Origin: Thermotogota bacterium
Lineage (GTDB): Bacteria; Thermotogota; Thermotogae; Thermotogales; DSM-5069
Assembly: GCA_029551145.1 (NCBI GenBank)
Contig: JAKPGA010000031.1
Coordinates: 1 to 64,000 of the forward strand
DNA: 64,000 bases
Direction of reading: 5' to 3'
Shown: positions 46,790 through 57,353 of the stretch, piece by piece
How the letters are laid out: each line of letters begins with the position of its first letter
Numbering within the stretch: the first letter of the stretch is position 1
Notes under the pieces: model-generated
Told to the model about the DNA's origin: nothing
Databases searched by the model: none
The model's input: only the letters and a program-made list of their open reading frames with translations
Made by a program: the position numbers and the translations under genes

Positions 46790-47209
46790 ATGAGTACGGA
46801 AAACAGCACAAAAAGGCCCAAGAGATCTGTTCAGTACAGGCAAAGGTCCGAGCAGGGCGAATCGATTGAGGTGAGAGCTGTAGGTCGTTATCTCAGATCA
46901 TCTCCGAGAAAGGTTAGAGCGGTGGTAAATGCAATTCGCGGCAAGGATGTCGCTGAAGCTTTCCAGATACTTGAAATGTCCCCAGCAAAGGCTGCAAGGC
47001 TTGTTGAAAAGGTGTTGAAGTCTGCTGTTGCCAATGCTGAGAATAATTTGAAGCTCAGCAGCGATAGTCTATATGTTTCTCACTGCGTTGCTGATGATGG
47101 GCCACGGCTGAAAAGAGTATGGCCGCGCGGTAGAGGAAGGGCCGATATGATTCAAAGACGCATGTGCCACATTACTGTAGCGGTAAAAAATAGAGAAGCA
47201 AAATCTTAG
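46790..47209 (+). CDS. rplV: 50S ribosomal protein L22
   Basis: 139 residues, longer than the 110-113 of many bacteria because of about 25 polar, basic residues before [20 protein letters not shown]. The tunnel hairpin region ([11 protein letters not shown], then [17 protein letters not shown]) is intact. ATG 46790 has GGAGGG seven bases upstream; a TTG three bases earlier is in frame but less likely. Confidence 0.95.
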   Translation: MSTENSTKRPKRSVQYRQRSEQGESIEVRAVGRYLRSSPRKVRAVVNAIRGKDVAEAFQILEMSPAKAARLVEKVLKSAVANAENNLKLSSDSLYVSHCVADDGPRLKRVWPRGRGRADMIQRRMCHITVAVKNREAKS

Positions 47210-47221
47210 AGAGGTGATACG

Positions 47222-47851
47222 GTGGGTCAGAAAGTACATCCCAGAGGGTTCAGACTTGGTGTTAGTGCTGATTGGCAAGCAAGATGGTTCAATGAGAAAA
47301 ACTATGGCTCGTGGTTAAAAGAAGATGAGCAGATCAGAAAAATGGTCAAAGCGGTTTACAGCCAAGCCGGTATCAGTGAGGTTTTCATCGAACGGCCCGA
47401 CAATGAAAGTGCTACGGTCACGATCAAGACTGCAAGGCCTGGTGTCATAATAGGCAAAAAGGGCGCAGAGATAGGTAAACTCAGAGAAGATCTTGAGAAG
47501 ACTCTGAATAGGCGCGTGGTTGTCAATGTTGAAGAAATCAAGACGCCCGAGACTGATGCACAACTGGTGGCTGAAAACATCGCGAGCAGAATAGAGAAGA
47601 GAGCTTCATATAAGAGAGCCATGAAACGTGCCCTGTCCGATGCCTTTAGGAAGGGTGCAGTTGGTATGAAGGTAATGGTGTCAGGCAGACTTGCAGGCGC
47701 CGAGATAGCGAGACGTGAATGGTATCTCAGTGGCAGATTGCCACTTCAGACAGTCAAGGCTGTTGTAGATTATGGTGTAGCTACTGCTCAGACAAAGTAT
47801 GGAACGATAGGAATCAAAGTCTGGATATATAAAGGAGATGCACAGATTTAG
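47222..47851 (+). CDS. rpsC: 30S ribosomal protein S3
   Basis: 209 residues. N-terminal [11 protein letters not shown]; the KH domain has [14 protein letters not shown]-terminal half [21 protein letters not shown] lines the mRNA entry channel (shown in part). GTG start with GAGGTGAT upstream, twelve bases after rplV. Confidence 0.97.
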   Translation: MGQKVHPRGFRLGVSADWQARWFNEKNYGSWLKEDEQIRKMVKAVYSQAGISEVFIERPDNESATVTIKTARPGVIIGKKGAEIGKLREDLEKTLNRRVVVNVEEIKTPETDAQLVAENIASRIEKRASYKRAMKRALSDAFRKGAVGMKVMVSGRLAGAEIARREWYLSGRLPLQTVKAVVDYGVATAQTKYGTIGIKVWIYKGDAQI

Positions 47852-47869
47852 TACAAGGAGGTTTTCGAA

Positions 47870-48298
47870 ATGTTGATGCCTAAGAGGGTAAAATACAGGA
47901 AACAGCAACGTGGACGAATGCGAGGAGAGGCAAAAGGCGGCACAACAGTTGCTTTTGGTGACTGGGGCTTGAAGGCACTTGCGCCAGCATGGATCACCTC
48001 GCAGCAAATAGAAGCCGGTCGTATTGCCATCATGAGGGTTATGAAAAAGAGTGGGAAGCTATGGATAAGAGTCTTCCCCGACAAACCTTACACGAAGAAG
48101 CCTGCAGAGACAAGACAAGGTAAAGGAAAGGGTAATGTTGAAGGATGGGTTAGTGTTGTGAAGCCAGGCAAAATACTTTTTGAAATAGCTGGTGTTGAAG
48201 AAACTGTTGCAAAGGAAGCTCTGATGTACGCTGCAAGCAAGCTGCCAATACCGACTAAAATAGTTTCTCGTTCTCACATCGGAGGTGAGGCTGTATGA
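47870..48298 (+). CDS. rplP: 50S ribosomal protein L16
   Basis: 142 residues; binds at the A site. [22 protein letters not shown] (residues 3-24) is the conserved start, [18 protein letters not shown] and [19 protein letters not shown] follow. ATG 47870 has AAGGAGG upstream. Overlaps rpmC by ATGA. Confidence 0.97.
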   Translation: MLMPKRVKYRKQQRGRMRGEAKGGTTVAFGDWGLKALAPAWITSQQIEAGRIAIMRVMKKSGKLWIRVFPDKPYTKKPAETRQGKGKGNVEGWVSVVKPGKILFEIAGVEETVAKEALMYAASKLPIPTKIVSRSHIGGEAV

Positions 48299-48495
48299 AG
48301 GCAGCCGAGATCCGAAATTACACCGACGATGAACTCAAGAGGCTCCTGGAAGAAAAAAAGAAGCAGTTAATGGATTTGAGATTTCAGCATGCAATGGGAC
48401 AATTGAGAAATACGGCTCAGATTACGGAAGTGAGGCGTGACATAGCAAGGATCAAGACAATCCTTCGTGAAAGAGAACTGGGAGTAAGGAGGTAA
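48295..48495 (+). CDS. rpmC: 50S ribosomal protein L29
   Basis: 66 residues, two helices. [19 protein letters not shown] and [10 protein letters not shown]-like [16 protein letters not shown] are typical. The ATG overlaps the L16 stop and has GGAGGTGAG upstream. Confidence 0.95.
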   Translation: MKAAEIRNYTDDELKRLLEEKKKQLMDLRFQHAMGQLRNTAQITEVRRDIARIKTILRERELGVRR

Positions 48496-48501
48496 CCAAC
48501 T

Positions 48502-48789
48502 ATGGCAAAGAAGCGACTCACAGGTGTTGTAGTCAGCGACAAGATGGACAAGACTGTCGTTGTGAGAGTAACCAGGAAATATGAGCATCCCAAATACAAG
48601 AAGCACATTGAAAAGTCCAAAAAATATCACGCACACGATGAACACAATGAGTGCAAAGTGGGTGATTTGGTCGTCATTGAAGAGACAAGACCGCTCAGCA
48701 AGACAAAGAATTGGCGAGTTGTCGAGATCTTGAAAAAAGAGATAGTCGTAGGAGAGATATCTGATACCGAGGAGAGTGAAAAGATATGA
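48502..48789 (+). CDS. rpsQ: 30S ribosomal protein S17
   Basis: 95 residues. [19 protein letters not shown] and [18 protein letters not shown] are the family motifs; the C-terminal tail is acidic. GGAGG precedes the ATG. Overlaps rplN by ATGA. Confidence 0.96.
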   Translation: MAKKRLTGVVVSDKMDKTVVVRVTRKYEHPKYKKHIEKSKKYHAHDEHNECKVGDLVVIEETRPLSKTKNWRVVEILKKEIVVGEISDTEESEKI

Positions 48790-49154
48790 TCCAGGTAGAG
48801 AGCTATCTTGAAGTTGCTGACAACTCAGGCGCCAAAAAGCTGAGAGTCATAAGAGTGATGGGTGGTTTTCACAAGAAATACGGGACGGTTGGAGATGTAG
48901 TTGTATGTTCTGTTAGAGATGTCGTGCCTAATACTGCGGTGAAAAAAGGTGAAGTAGTCAAGGCAGTGATCGTGAGAACCAGAAAGCCTGTGAAGAGACC
49001 CGATGGAACTTACATAAGATTTGACGACAACGCAGCTGTCCTAATTGACAAATTCAACGAGCCACGTGGAACACGTGTCTTTGGCCCGGTAGCAAGAGAG
49101 ATACGCGAAAAGGGATATATGAAGATAATCTCACTTGCTCCTGAGGTGCTCTGA
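48786..49154 (+). CDS. rplN: 50S ribosomal protein L14
   Basis: 122 residues. [19 protein letters not shown] is the conserved start ([17 protein letters not shown]); [20 protein letters not shown] and [15 protein letters not shown] follow. Starts inside the rpsQ stop. Confidence 0.97.
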   Translation: MIQVESYLEVADNSGAKKLRVIRVMGGFHKKYGTVGDVVVCSVRDVVPNTAVKKGEVVKAVIVRTRKPVKRPDGTYIRFDDNAAVLIDKFNEPRGTRVFGPVAREIREKGYMKIISLAPEVL

Positions 49155-49167
49155 GAGGTGAGTGAAG

Positions 49168-49485
49168 ATGAGAATAAGAAAAGACGATACTGTCCAAGTG
49201 ATATCTGGTAAAGACAAAGGTAAAAGGGGAAAGATTCTGAAAGTACTTCCGCGCGAGAACAAAGTGGTCGTTCAAGGCATCAACATGGTAAAGAGGCATC
49301 AGAGGCCGATCCCGCAACTCAGAGAAGGTGGAATAATAGAACGCGAAGCCCCCGTATATGCTTCCAAGGTAATGCTTGTATGCCCCAATTGTGACAGACC
49401 GACTCGTGTTGGAGCAAGATTCCTTGAGGATGGTACGAAGGTTCGAGTGTGCAAAAAGTGCGGTGAGGTCATCGATAAAGCGTGA
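49168..49485 (+). CDS. rplX: 50S ribosomal protein L24 with zinc ribbon
   Basis: 105 residues. The KOW motif is [18 protein letters not shown]. The C-terminal part has CPNC and CKKC, spaced as a zinc ribbon, found in only some bacterial L24 proteins. ATG 49168 has GAGGTGA upstream; an in-frame GTG six bases earlier is less likely. Confidence 0.95.
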   Translation: MRIRKDDTVQVISGKDKGKRGKILKVLPRENKVVVQGINMVKRHQRPIPQLREGGIIEREAPVYASKVMLVCPNCDRPTRVGARFLEDGTKVRVCKKCGEVIDKA

Positions 49486-49499
49486 GGAGGAATCCAAAG

Positions 49500-50051
49500 A
49501 TGGGTACTCAGTACATCCCACTGAAGGAGAAGTATGAAAAAGAGGTAGTACCGAAACTGATCAAAGAATTCAATTATAGGAACATACACCAGGTTCCAAG
49601 TATCGAGAAGATTGTCATCAATATGGGAATTGGTGAGGGCTCCAGAAATGCCGATCTTCTGAACAGGCACATGAAAGAATTGGCTGCAATAACTGGGCAA
49701 AAACCCGTCATTACAAAAGCCAAGAAGAGCATATCGAATTTCAAAGTGAGAAAGGGTATGAACGTTGGACTCAAGGTAACACTGAGAGGCTTGAGAATGT
49801 GGAATTTCCTGTACAAACTTGGTAACATCGTTCTGCCCAAGGTTAGAGACTTCAGGGGTTTGAACCCAAATTCTTTTGATGGCCGTGGAAACTACAGCTT
49901 TGGTTTAACAGAGCAGTTTGTTTTTCCAGAGGTGACACCTGATCAATCACCGAGGACGCAGGGAATGGATATCATAATCGTGACAACGGCGAAGACTGAT
50001 CCCGAGGCTCTCAGATTGCTTGAGCTGTTGGGGCTGCCTTTCAAACGCTGA
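49500..50051 (+). CDS. rplE: 50S ribosomal protein L5
   Basis: 183 residues; binds 5S rRNA and contacts S13. [35 protein letters not shown] ([19 protein letters not shown]) and [13 protein letters not shown] are conserved. ATG 49500 lies behind GAGGAGG; a GTG at 49482 overlaps the rplX stop and is an alternative. Confidence 0.96.
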   Translation: MGTQYIPLKEKYEKEVVPKLIKEFNYRNIHQVPSIEKIVINMGIGEGSRNADLLNRHMKELAAITGQKPVITKAKKSISNFKVRKGMNVGLKVTLRGLRMWNFLYKLGNIVLPKVRDFRGLNPNSFDGRGNYSFGLTEQFVFPEVTPDQSPRTQGMDIIIVTTAKTDPEALRLLELLGLPFKR

Positions 50052-50064
50052 GAGGAGGTATTCG

Positions 50065-50250
50065 ATGCCACGAAAAGGAATTATAGAGAGATGGAAAAGG
50101 CCGAAAAAGTTCAAAGTCCGCGAGTACACAAGGTGCTCAATGTGTGGGAGACCTAAAGCAGTATACCGTGAATTTGGCCTGTGCAGAGTTTGCTTTAGAA
50201 AGATGGTTCTCGAGGGCAAACTCCCTGGTGTGAAAAAAGCAAGCTGGTAA
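50065..50250 (+). CDS. rpsN: 30S ribosomal protein S14, type Z
   Basis: 61 residues with the zinc-binding pairs CSMC and CRVC, the short zinc form. [19 protein letters not shown] and GLCRVCFRK are typical. GAGGAGG upstream of ATG 50065. Confidence 0.96.
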   Translation: MPRKGIIERWKRPKKFKVREYTRCSMCGRPKAVYREFGLCRVCFRKMVLEGKLPGVKKASW

Positions 50251-50263
50251 GGGAGGGAGAAGA

Positions 50264-50668
50264 ATGTGGAGCGACCCGATAGCCGATATGCTCACGAGAA
50301 TAAGAAATGCGAATGTTGTCTTCAAAGAATACGTAGATGTTCCTGCTTCTAACATGAAAAAGGCAATTTGTGAGATTCTGAAAAGAGAAGGTTTTATCCA
50401 GGATTACAAATACATAGAGGATGGAAAACAAGGAATTCTCAGAATTCATATGAAGTACAAAGGGCAAAGAAGGAACAAGGAAAGAGTTATCAAAGGTATT
50501 GTTAGAGTCTCCAAACCTGGTAGGCGCCTTTACGCGGCAAAGGATGAGATTCCAAAAGTCAAGAACGGCATAGGTATTGCTATTCTCACAACTTCAAAGG
50601 GTGTCTTGAGTGATAAAGAAGCGCGAAGCCTTGGAGTTGGAGGAGAGATCATCGCTTACATCTGGTAA
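50264..50668 (+). CDS. rpsH: 30S ribosomal protein S8
   Basis: 134 residues; [18 protein letters not shown] starts it, and the C-terminal [19 protein letters not shown] holds the rRNA-binding loop. In E. coli S8 represses the spc operon. GGGAGGG upstream. Ends 13 bases before rplF. Confidence 0.97.
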   Translation: MWSDPIADMLTRIRNANVVFKEYVDVPASNMKKAICEILKREGFIQDYKYIEDGKQGILRIHMKYKGQRRNKERVIKGIVRVSKPGRRLYAAKDEIPKVKNGIGIAILTTSKGVLSDKEARSLGVGGEIIAYIW

Positions 50669-50681
50669 GGAGGTGAAGGAT

Positions 50682-51236
50682 GTGTCAAAGTTGGGAAAGA
50701 AACCCATATTGATACCAAAAGGTGTACAAGTTCAGATAGAAGGTAACACTATAACTGTAAAGGGTCCTAAGGGAACCCTGACGCGAAGTTTTCCAGAGTT
50801 TGTCAAGGTGAACCTTGATGAAGACAAGATATACGTGTATCAGAATGACGCAGCTATTGTCCGCAAATCGCAGAGAAAGATTCTCAGAACTTATCAAGGG
50901 ACTTACTGGTCGCTGATCAGAAATATGGTTCAAGGGGTAACAACGGGATTTGAAAAGCAGCTTGAGATAGTAGGTGTTGGCTATAGAGCGCAGGCACAAG
51001 GAAACAAGTTGTCGCTTCAGGTTGGGTATACTCATCCTATCGTCCTTGAGCCACCTACTAATGTCACCGTTGAGACTCCAGCACCGAACATCATAGTTGT
51101 CAAAGGAATTGAGAAGCAACAAGTAGGACAATTTGCCGCACAGATAAGATCATGGAGAGAAGTCAATGTCTACACCGGTAAAGGGATTAAGTACAAGGAC
51201 GAACTGATACGACACAAGGAAGGCAAGAAAAAATAA
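50682..51236 (+). CDS. rplF: 50S ribosomal protein L6
   Basis: 184 residues, two L6 domains; [20 protein letters not shown] ([11 protein letters not shown]) and [20 protein letters not shown] are signatures. GTG 50682 has AAGGAGGTGA five bases upstream; the open frame extends into rpsH but no better start is there. Confidence 0.96.
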   Translation: MSKLGKKPILIPKGVQVQIEGNTITVKGPKGTLTRSFPEFVKVNLDEDKIYVYQNDAAIVRKSQRKILRTYQGTYWSLIRNMVQGVTTGFEKQLEIVGVGYRAQAQGNKLSLQVGYTHPIVLEPPTNVTVETPAPNIIVVKGIEKQQVGQFAAQIRSWREVNVYTGKGIKYKDELIRHKEGKKK

Positions 51237-51250
51237 AGGGGGCATATAGC

Positions 51251-51619
51251 GTGATTAAGAAACAGGATAGAAGGTTACAGAGAATCAAAAGGCATCTGAG
51301 AATAAGGAAAAAAGTTTCGGGCACGGCGGGAAAGCCCAGGTTATCAGTTTTTCGAAGCGAAAGGCACATCTATGTGCAACTGATTGATGATACGAAAGGA
51401 CATACGATCCTTTCGGCATCAACACTTGATCCAGAGCTAAGGCAGAGAATAACCAAGACATACAACAGAGAAGCGGCAAAAGAGGTCGGAAAATTGATTG
51501 CCCAGAGAGCTTTGGCTAAAGGCATAAATGAAGTTGTCTTTGATCGTGGTGGCTTCAAATACCATGGAAGAATAAAAGAACTTGCCGATGCTGCAAGAGA
51601 AGTCGGACTGAAGTTCTAA
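51251..51619 (+). CDS. rplR: 50S ribosomal protein L18
   Basis: 122 residues; binds 5S r[23 protein letters not shown] and [20 protein letters not shown] are the standard start and end. GTG start behind AAAGGGGG. Confidence 0.96.
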   Translation: MIKKQDRRLQRIKRHLRIRKKVSGTAGKPRLSVFRSERHIYVQLIDDTKGHTILSASTLDPELRQRITKTYNREAAKEVGKLIAQRALAKGINEVVFDRGGFKYHGRIKELADAAREVGLKF

Positions 51620-51635
51620 GGAGGTGCACAAAGGA

Positions 51636-52172
51636 ATGGATGAGATACTTGAGGAAGAATTGGTAAAGAAAGAATCTGAAGAATTTGAGGAACGTATCGT
51701 TGAAATGAAACGAACGGCTAAGGTGACGAAAGGTGGAAAAACCCTGAGCTTCAGAGTTCTTGCCGTGGTTGGAAACAGAAAAGGCAAGGTTGGCGTAGGT
51801 CTTGGGAAGGCAAGAGAAGTACCCGATGCTATTAGAAAGGCCATAAGCGCTGCCAGATCCTCGATCATCGATGTCCCATTGTATAGAAATACAATACCAC
51901 ACGAAGTTCTCGGAAAGCAGGATGCTTCTAAGGTACTGTTGAAGCCTGCTGCCCCTGGTACCGGTATTATCGCTGGAAGTACAGTTCGAGCCGTTGTTGA
52001 GCTTGCAGGCATACAGAATATTTTGACAAAATCACTCGGTTCTTCGACAGCGGTGAATCTTGCTCTTGCAACCATGAACGGTCTCAAATCTTTGGTCTCA
52101 CCGGATAAGGCGGCAAAACTACGAGATACGACAATAAGCCAAGTCTTGCGTGGTACGAGGAAGGAGGTCTGA
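51636..52172 (+). CDS. rpsE: 30S ribosomal protein S5
   Basis: 178 residues with an acidic N-terminal stretch of about 22 residues before [15 protein letters not shown]-like [38 protein letters not shown] and [17 protein letters not shown] are conserved. ATG 51636 lies behind GGAGGTG; a GTG in that site is rejected. Confidence 0.96.
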   Translation: MDEILEEELVKKESEEFEERIVEMKRTAKVTKGGKTLSFRVLAVVGNRKGKVGVGLGKAREVPDAIRKAISAARSSIIDVPLYRNTIPHEVLGKQDASKVLLKPAAPGTGIIAGSTVRAVVELAGIQNILTKSLGSSTAVNLALATMNGLKSLVSPDKAAKLRDTTISQVLRGTRKEV

Positions 52173-52174
52173 GG

Positions 52175-52369
52175 ATGCCAAAGCTTGAAATTGAGCTGGT
52201 AAGAAGCCCAGTTGGATACAAGTACGATCAAAAGGAGACGGTGAAGGCTCTTGGACTGAAGAAGTTGCACGATAAGGTTGTCAAGGAAGATAGTCCTCAG
52301 ATTAAAGGCATGATAAACAAGATCAGACACCTTGTGAAGGTTGAGGAACTGGAGAAAGAGGAGGAATGA
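52175..52369 (+). CDS. rpmD: 50S ribosomal protein L30
   Basis: 64 residues. [25 protein letters not shown] and the [13 protein letters not shown] end match L30. The ATG lies two bases after the rpsE stop with GGAGG upstream. Confidence 0.94.
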   Translation: MPKLEIELVRSPVGYKYDQKETVKALGLKKLHDKVVKEDSPQIKGMINKIRHLVKVEELEKEEE

Positions 52370-52819
52370 ATGATGCTGAAACTCGACGATCTCAAGCCTA
52401 CTCCTGGTTCGGTCAAAGAACCAAAGAGAGTCGGACGGGGTATCGGTTCCGGACTTGGTAAGACAGGCGGAAGAGGCCACAAAGGTCAGAAATCTCGGGG
52501 TTCCGGAAAAGTTCACCTCTGGTTAGAAGGAGGGCAGACCCCACTACATAGAAGACTGCCAAAGGTCGGTTTCAAGAGTTTCACACACAAGAGCTATGCG
52601 GTAGTTAACATAAGAACTCTTGAGGAGAAATTCCAAGCTAACGAGGAAGTCACGCCGGAAACCTTGATCAACAAAGGCCTAATTAAGAAAATGGGAGATG
52701 GCATCAAGATACTTGGAAGCGGTGAACTGACAAAACCTTTGACAGTTAGAGCCCACGCATTCAGCAAAACCGCCAAGAAGGCAATAGAGATGGTTGGTGG
52801 TAAGGCAGAGGTGATATAG
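52370..52819 (+). CDS. rplO: 50S ribosomal protein L15
   Basis: 149 residues. [39 protein letters not shown] is the Gly-rich start, beginning LKPTPGS; the C-terminal domain has [17 protein letters not shown]. It begins immediately after the L30 stop; an adjacent second ATG is also usable. Confidence 0.96.
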   Translation: MMLKLDDLKPTPGSVKEPKRVGRGIGSGLGKTGGRGHKGQKSRGSGKVHLWLEGGQTPLHRRLPKVGFKSFTHKSYAVVNIRTLEEKFQANEEVTPETLINKGLIKKMGDGIKILGSGELTKPLTVRAHAFSKTAKKAIEMVGGKAEVI

Positions 52820-52820
52820 C

Positions 52821-54110
52821 GTGTGGAAAGCATTGCAAAACGCCTTCAAGATACCAGAATTGCGGGATAGGATTTTCTTCACAGTTGCTGCGCTGATTGT
52901 TTTCAGGCTTGGTATATACATTCCCATTCCAGGAATAAACATCCAAGCCTGGGGTGAAGCTTTCAAAAGATTTGGAGAGAGCGCAGCGGGAGGCATACTG
53001 AGTTTCTATGATGTCTTCACGGGAGGAGCTTTGGAAAACTTTTCTATTTTCGCTATGAGCGTCACTCCTTACATAAATGCTTCGATTGTTCTGCAATTAC
53101 TGTCTTCCGTGATACCGAAGCTCCGTGACATGTTGCGAGAAGGCGAAGAGGGCAGAAAGAAATTTGCCCAGTATACACGCAATTTGACGATTGTTCTGGG
53201 TGCGTTTCAGTCATTCATAGTTTCTTTCAGTTTGGTCAGACAGAATCCCGACATCGTTGCTTATGGACTGAATCCACTTGCTTTCACCATGATCTCTACG
53301 ATCTCGATGCTTGCCGGTACGATGTTTCTGCTGTGGCTTGGCGATAGAATTACCGAAAGAGGAATAGGGAACGGCATATCGATACTGATCTTCGCTGGTA
53401 TTGTTGCAAGATATCCAAATTACTTTGCAAGAATCCTCCTTGGAAGATTGAACATCTTTGGTTGGATTTTTCTAATAGCAATCGCTCTGATAACTGTTGC
53501 TGGTATCATATATGTGCAACAGGCGGAGAGGCGTATAACAATCCAATATGCAACACGAGTTACGGGTAGAAGAGTCTACGGGGGAGCATCCACGTACATA
53601 CCGGTGAAGGTGAACCAGGGTGGTGTCATCCCGATAATCTTTGCAAGCGCGATTTTGATGATTCCAGCCGCTATTGCTCAGATGGCTAACTGGGATCTTC
53701 TCAGACGCTTATTGGGACCAGGAAGTGCCCTATACATAATACTGTATGGTTTGATGGTCTTCTTCTTCACATATTTTTACAGCGTTGTTGTTTTTGATCC
53801 ACACGATGTTTCAGAAAACGTGAGAAAATATGGTGGATTCATACCTGGCATAAGACCTGGAAAACCAACGGAGGAATATATTCAAAGAATAGTCAACAGA
53901 GTCACTTTCATGGGAGCAGTTTTCTTGGTTGCAATAGCACTTCTTCCACATCTTGTGCAGGGTATCACGAAAGTAGATATAGTTGTAGGTGGCACATCGA
54001 CTTTGATAGCTGTCGGTGTCGCTCTTGATGTCTTGCAGCAAATGGAAGCCCATTTGATCATGAGACATTACGAAGGATTCATCAAAAAGGGAAGGATAAA
54101 AGGAAGATGA
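52821..54110 (+). CDS. secY: Preprotein translocase subunit SecY
   Basis: Channel subunit of the Sec translocon, 429 residues with ten membrane helices. IPELRDRIFFTVAALIVFRLG starts it; the plug region GGALENFSIFAMSVTPYINASI and LLWLGDRITERGIGNGISILIFAGIV are signatures (partly quoted). GTG start right after rplO. The last bases overlap adk by ATGA. Confidence 0.97.
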   Translation: MWKALQNAFKIPELRDRIFFTVAALIVFRLGIYIPIPGINIQAWGEAFKRFGESAAGGILSFYDVFTGGALENFSIFAMSVTPYINASIVLQLLSSVIPKLRDMLREGEEGRKKFAQYTRNLTIVLGAFQSFIVSFSLVRQNPDIVAYGLNPLAFTMISTISMLAGTMFLLWLGDRITERGIGNGISILIFAGIVARYPNYFARILLGRLNIFGWIFLIAIALITVAGIIYVQQAERRITIQYATRVTGRRVYGGASTYIPVKVNQGGVIPIIFASAILMIPAAIAQMANWDLLRRLLGPGSALYIILYGLMVFFFTYFYSVVVFDPHDVSENVRKYGGFIPGIRPGKPTEEYIQRIVNRVTFMGAVFLVAIALLPHLVQGITKVDIVVGGTSTLIAVGVALDVLQQMEAHLIMRHYEGFIKKGRIKGR

Positions 54111-54760
54111 GAATAGTTTTGCTTGGAGCACCAGGCGCAGGAAAAGGCACACTTGCCAAGGATTTAGTGAGTTACTTCAAAATTCCTCATATATCAACGG
54201 GTGATATGTTCAGAGAGGCAGTGGCTGCTGGCACGGAATTGGGGCGGAAGGTCCAGAGTATTCTGGAATCTGGTTCGCTTGTACCCGATGAGATCGTCAA
54301 CCAAATGGTTGAAGACAGGTTGAAAAAACCGGATTGTCAGAACGGTTTTGTATTTGATGGCTATCCAAGGACCGTTCCACAGGCGATAACATTAGATGAG
54401 ATTTTGAACAAGATGTGTAAGAAACTCGATGCAGTAATCCACTTGGAAATAAGTGAGCAAGCGGTTGTCAGAAGACTCACTAATAGAAGGGTGTGCCCTA
54501 AGTGTGGAAGGATCTACAATCTGATCTCTATGAGACCAAAGAACGATGAACTGTGTGATGATTGCGGTGTAGAACTCATAATTCGCGATGACGACAAAGA
54601 AGACGTTGTAAGGAAACGCTATCATTTGTACACCGAAATGACAGAACCTTTGATAGATTACTATCAGAAGAAAAATCTCCTCGTTCGAGTGAATTCAGAG
54701 ATCGATCACCAGATTGTCGCAAGTCAAATAATTGAAAGATTGAAAAAGGTGAGAACTTGA
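54107..54760 (+). CDS. adk: Adenylate kinase
   Basis: Interconverts AMP, ATP and ADP; 217 residues. P-loop GAPGAGKGT, NMP-binding GDMFREAV, FDGYPRT and a zinc-binding LID with CPKCGR and CDDCG (four Cys). ATG overlaps the secY stop and its own stop overlaps map by TTGA. Confidence 0.97.
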   Translation: MRIVLLGAPGAGKGTLAKDLVSYFKIPHISTGDMFREAVAAGTELGRKVQSILESGSLVPDEIVNQMVEDRLKKPDCQNGFVFDGYPRTVPQAITLDEILNKMCKKLDAVIHLEISEQAVVRRLTNRRVCPKCGRIYNLISMRPKNDELCDDCGVELIIRDDDKEDVVRKRYHLYTEMTEPLIDYYQKKNLLVRVNSEIDHQIVASQIIERLKKVRT

Positions 54761-55518
54761 TCAGAATCAAATCTGATATTGAGCTTGAACACATGCTCAC
54801 AGCATGTCAAGCAGTTGGAGCTGTACTCAGAGAAGTTAAAAACGTCATAGTTGAAGGAGCCAATGCTCAAGATGTTGAGGACTTTGTTCTAAGAAGGTTC
54901 AAAGAAATGAATGTAAAGCCTGCTTTCAAAGGTTACAGAGGCTACAAGTATGCAACTTGTGTTTCTGTAAACGAAGAGATCCTACATGGGGCACCTTTGA
55001 GAAACAAAGTCTTCAGGAAGGGAGATATTGTCTCTGTAGATGTGGGCGCTATATATGATGGGTTGTACGGAGATGGAGCCATCACATATGCTGTTACAGA
55101 TACAGATGAAGCTGGCAGAAAACTGATGATGGTAGGTCAGGAGGCTTTGAACAGAGCGATATCGGTTGTGAAAAATGGTGTGAGGATTGGCGATATATCT
55201 CATACGATACAGAGTTTCGTTGAAGCAAACGGGTTCAACGTCATCAGAGATTATGTGGGGCATGGCATCGGAAGACAGTTGCATGAAGAGCCTGAAATAC
55301 CTAACTACGGTAAACCTGGTACTGGTATGAAGATTGTATCCGGCATGACACTCGCAATAGAGGTTATGGTTTGCGAGGGTGACTGGCAGGTCTCTACACT
55401 GGACGATGGGTGGACTGTGGTGATGGTTGATGGCAAACGAAGTGTTCACTATGAGCACACCATTTTGGTTACAGATACAGGATTTAGGGTCTTGACGCAG
55501 TTTCAAGAGGTGATGTAA
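54757..55518 (+). CDS. map: Methionine aminopeptidase, type I
   Basis: Removes the initiator Met; 253 residues. Metal ligands are in [15 protein letters not shown] (two Asp), [14 protein letters not shown] (His), TLAIEVMV (Glu) and YEHTILV (Glu). TTG start overlaps the adk stop; AAAGGTGAG upstream. Its last base is the first of infA. Confidence 0.96.
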   Translation: MIRIKSDIELEHMLTACQAVGAVLREVKNVIVEGANAQDVEDFVLRRFKEMNVKPAFKGYRGYKYATCVSVNEEILHGAPLRNKVFRKGDIVSVDVGAIYDGLYGDGAITYAVTDTDEAGRKLMMVGQEALNRAISVVKNGVRIGDISHTIQSFVEANGFNVIRDYVGHGIGRQLHEEPEIPNYGKPGTGMKIVSGMTLAIEVMVCEGDWQVSTLDDGWTVVMVDGKRSVHYEHTILVTDTGFRVLTQFQEVM

Positions 55519-55772
55519 TGCCAAAAGAAGACGTCATCAAGATGGAGGGGACGATAACCGAAGCAAGGAGAAATGCTACTTTCGTTGTTGAACTGGATAA
55601 CGGGCATAAGATCTTGGCACAGATTTCCGGTAGAATGAGGAAAAACTTCATCAGACTCTTTCCTGGAGATAGAGTAGTTGTTGAACTCTCGATATACGAT
55701 CTTTCGAAAGGGCGCATTGTTTACAGAAAGAAGTTGGATAAAAGAGGAGAAGAAGATGAAGAAAGGAGCTGA
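55518..55772 (+). CDS. infA: Translation initiation factor IF-1
   Basis: 84 residues, one OB-fold. [20 protein letters not shown] and RIVYRKKL are typical; a short acidic tail extends the usual 72 residues. The start overlaps the map stop by one base (TAATG), with GAGGTG upstream. Confidence 0.95.
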   Translation: MPKEDVIKMEGTITEARRNATFVVELDNGHKILAQISGRMRKNFIRLFPGDRVVVELSIYDLSKGRIVYRKKLDKRGEEDEERS

Positions 55773-55778
55773 TAAAGT

Positions 55779-55895
55779 ATGAAAGTAAGATCGTCTGTAA
55801 AAAAAAGGTGCGAGCACTGTCAAATCGTTCGTCGAAGAGGTCGCGTTTTGATCATATGCAAAGCGAATCCAAAGCACAACCAGAAGCAGGGTTGA
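55779..55895 (+). CDS. rpmJ: 50S ribosomal protein L36
   Basis: 38 residues: [14 protein letters not shown], then [13 protein letters not shown]. The CX2C, Cys and His zinc ligands are all kept (C+ form). ATG 55779 follows GAAAGGAG by nine or ten bases, seven bases after infA. Confidence 0.96.
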   Translation: MKVRSSVKKRCEHCQIVRRRGRVLIICKANPKHNQKQG

Positions 55896-55914
55896 AGAGC
55901 AGGGAGGGAACTAA

Positions 55915-56301
55915 ATGGCGCGTGTAATGGGTGTGGAATTGCCCGGAAATGAAAAGTGCTTCGTTGCTTTGACTTATCTTTATGGTATAGGTAAGTCAAG
56001 GGCCTTTGAGGTTCTGAAGAATACTGGCGTTGATCCTGATAAGAGGGTTAAGGATCTAACAGATGAAGAGGTCAGCAAGATAACGAAATTCATTCAAGAC
56101 CACTACAAAGTTGAAGGTGAATTGAAGGCCGAAGTGAACAGGAACATAAAGAGATTGATAGACATCGGATGCTACAGAGGATTCAGGCACAAACTTGGAT
56201 TGCCTGTGCGCGGTCAGAGAACGCGGTCCAACGCAAGGACAAGAAAAGGTCCCAGACCAAGCAGAATAAAGACAAAGAAGAAGAAAGAACAAACGGTTTG
56301 A
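55915..56301 (+). CDS. rpsM: 30S ribosomal protein S13
   Basis: 128 residues. [25 protein letters not shown] start, [21 protein letters not shown] end ([17 protein letters not shown]). A basic tail of about ten residues is added. GGGAGGG upstream. Confidence 0.97.
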   Translation: MARVMGVELPGNEKCFVALTYLYGIGKSRAFEVLKNTGVDPDKRVKDLTDEEVSKITKFIQDHYKVEGELKAEVNRNIKRLIDIGCYRGFRHKLGLPVRGQRTRSNARTRKGPRPSRIKTKKKKEQTV

Positions 56302-56318
56302 CGTGAGGAGGAAGGATT

Positions 56319-56705
56319 ATGCCAAGAAGAGCTGAGGGAAGGAAGAAAAGAAAGATTCTAACAGACAGGGGAACCGTTCATATAAAGTCGACCTTCAACA
56401 ACACGATCGTAACTCTTTCAGATGCTGATGGTTCCACAATTCTTTGGGCGAGCAGCGGTACAGTAGGCTTCGAAGGTGCTCGTAAGGGAACACCATATGC
56501 AGCACAGCTTGCTGCCGACAAGGTGGCAAAAGAGGCTTTAAGGCTCGGCATAAAGCGCGTTGACGTACTGGTAAAGGGACCTGGTCCAGGCCGCGAAGCC
56601 GCTATTAGAACACTTCAGGCAGCAGGTCTCGAAGTGGATAGCATCAAAGATGTGACACCTATACCCTTCAATGGTTGCAGACCAAAGAAGAAGCGCCGAG
56701 TTTGA
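56319..56705 (+). CDS. rpsK: 30S ribosomal protein S11
   Basis: 128 residues. [38 protein letters not shown] and the end [16 protein letters not shown] are the family hallmarks. GGAGGA upstream. Confidence 0.97.
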   Translation: MPRRAEGRKKRKILTDRGTVHIKSTFNNTIVTLSDADGSTILWASSGTVGFEGARKGTPYAAQLAADKVAKEALRLGIKRVDVLVKGPGPGREAAIRTLQAAGLEVDSIKDVTPIPFNGCRPKKKRRV

Positions 56706-56718
56706 GGGAGGGAATGAA

Positions 56719-57348
56719 ATGGCAAGATATACTGGTCCAGATTGCAGATTGTGTCGCAGAGAGGGAATGAAACTTTATTTGAAAGGCGAGAGATGTTTTA
56801 CAGAGCATTGTGCATTCGATAGGAGATCTTACGCACCTGGGGATCATGGACGCCAGCGAGGTAAGCTTTCACAGTACGGTACACAGTTGCGAGCAAAGCA
56901 AGTTATGAAGAGAATATATGGTATAGTCGAGCGCCAGTTTGAGCGTTATTTCGAGAAGGCTTTGAGAATGTCTGGTGACACGCGAGAGAATCTCGTTAGG
57001 CTTGTTGAATCTCGCGTAGACAATATAGTCTATAGAATGGGATTTTCCATCAACAGAAAACAGGCCAGACAGTTGGTGACGCACGGGCACTTTCTGGTCA
57101 ACGGCATGAAGATCGATGTGCCATCCTACAGATTGAAACCCGGTGACACAATTGAGGTCAGCGAGAAGAGTAGATCAGTAGGTGCTATCAAACAGGCTGT
57201 GGAGACATCCAAGGATAGAACCAAAGTCCCTTGGATTGAGGTTGATCTTGACTCTTATAAAGGCACATTTGTGAGATATCCAAATCTTGAGGAGGTAACA
57301 GATCTGCCAGTGGACGTTCAAGCGATAGTTGAGTTCTATTCGAGGTGA
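56719..57348 (+). CDS. rpsD: 30S ribosomal protein S4
   Basis: 209 residues. The N-terminal zinc site has CRLC and CFTEHC (C+ form); the S4 domain includes [20 protein letters not shown] and [17 protein letters not shown] 56719 lies behind GGGAGGG; the open frame reaches back into rpsK. In other bacteria S4 represses this operon. Confidence 0.97.
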   Translation: MARYTGPDCRLCRREGMKLYLKGERCFTEHCAFDRRSYAPGDHGRQRGKLSQYGTQLRAKQVMKRIYGIVERQFERYFEKALRMSGDTRENLVRLVESRVDNIVYRMGFSINRKQARQLVTHGHFLVNGMKIDVPSYRLKPGDTIEVSEKSRSVGAIKQAVETSKDRTKVPWIEVDLDSYKGTFVRYPNLEEVTDLPVDVQAIVEFYSR

Positions 57349-57353
57349 TCTGT

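Noticed and set aside
51437-52516. 359-residue open frame on the minus strand
   Set aside because: It lies antisense to rplR, rpsE, rpmD and rplO, all clearly real, and its sequence is Ser/Phe-rich shadow coding.
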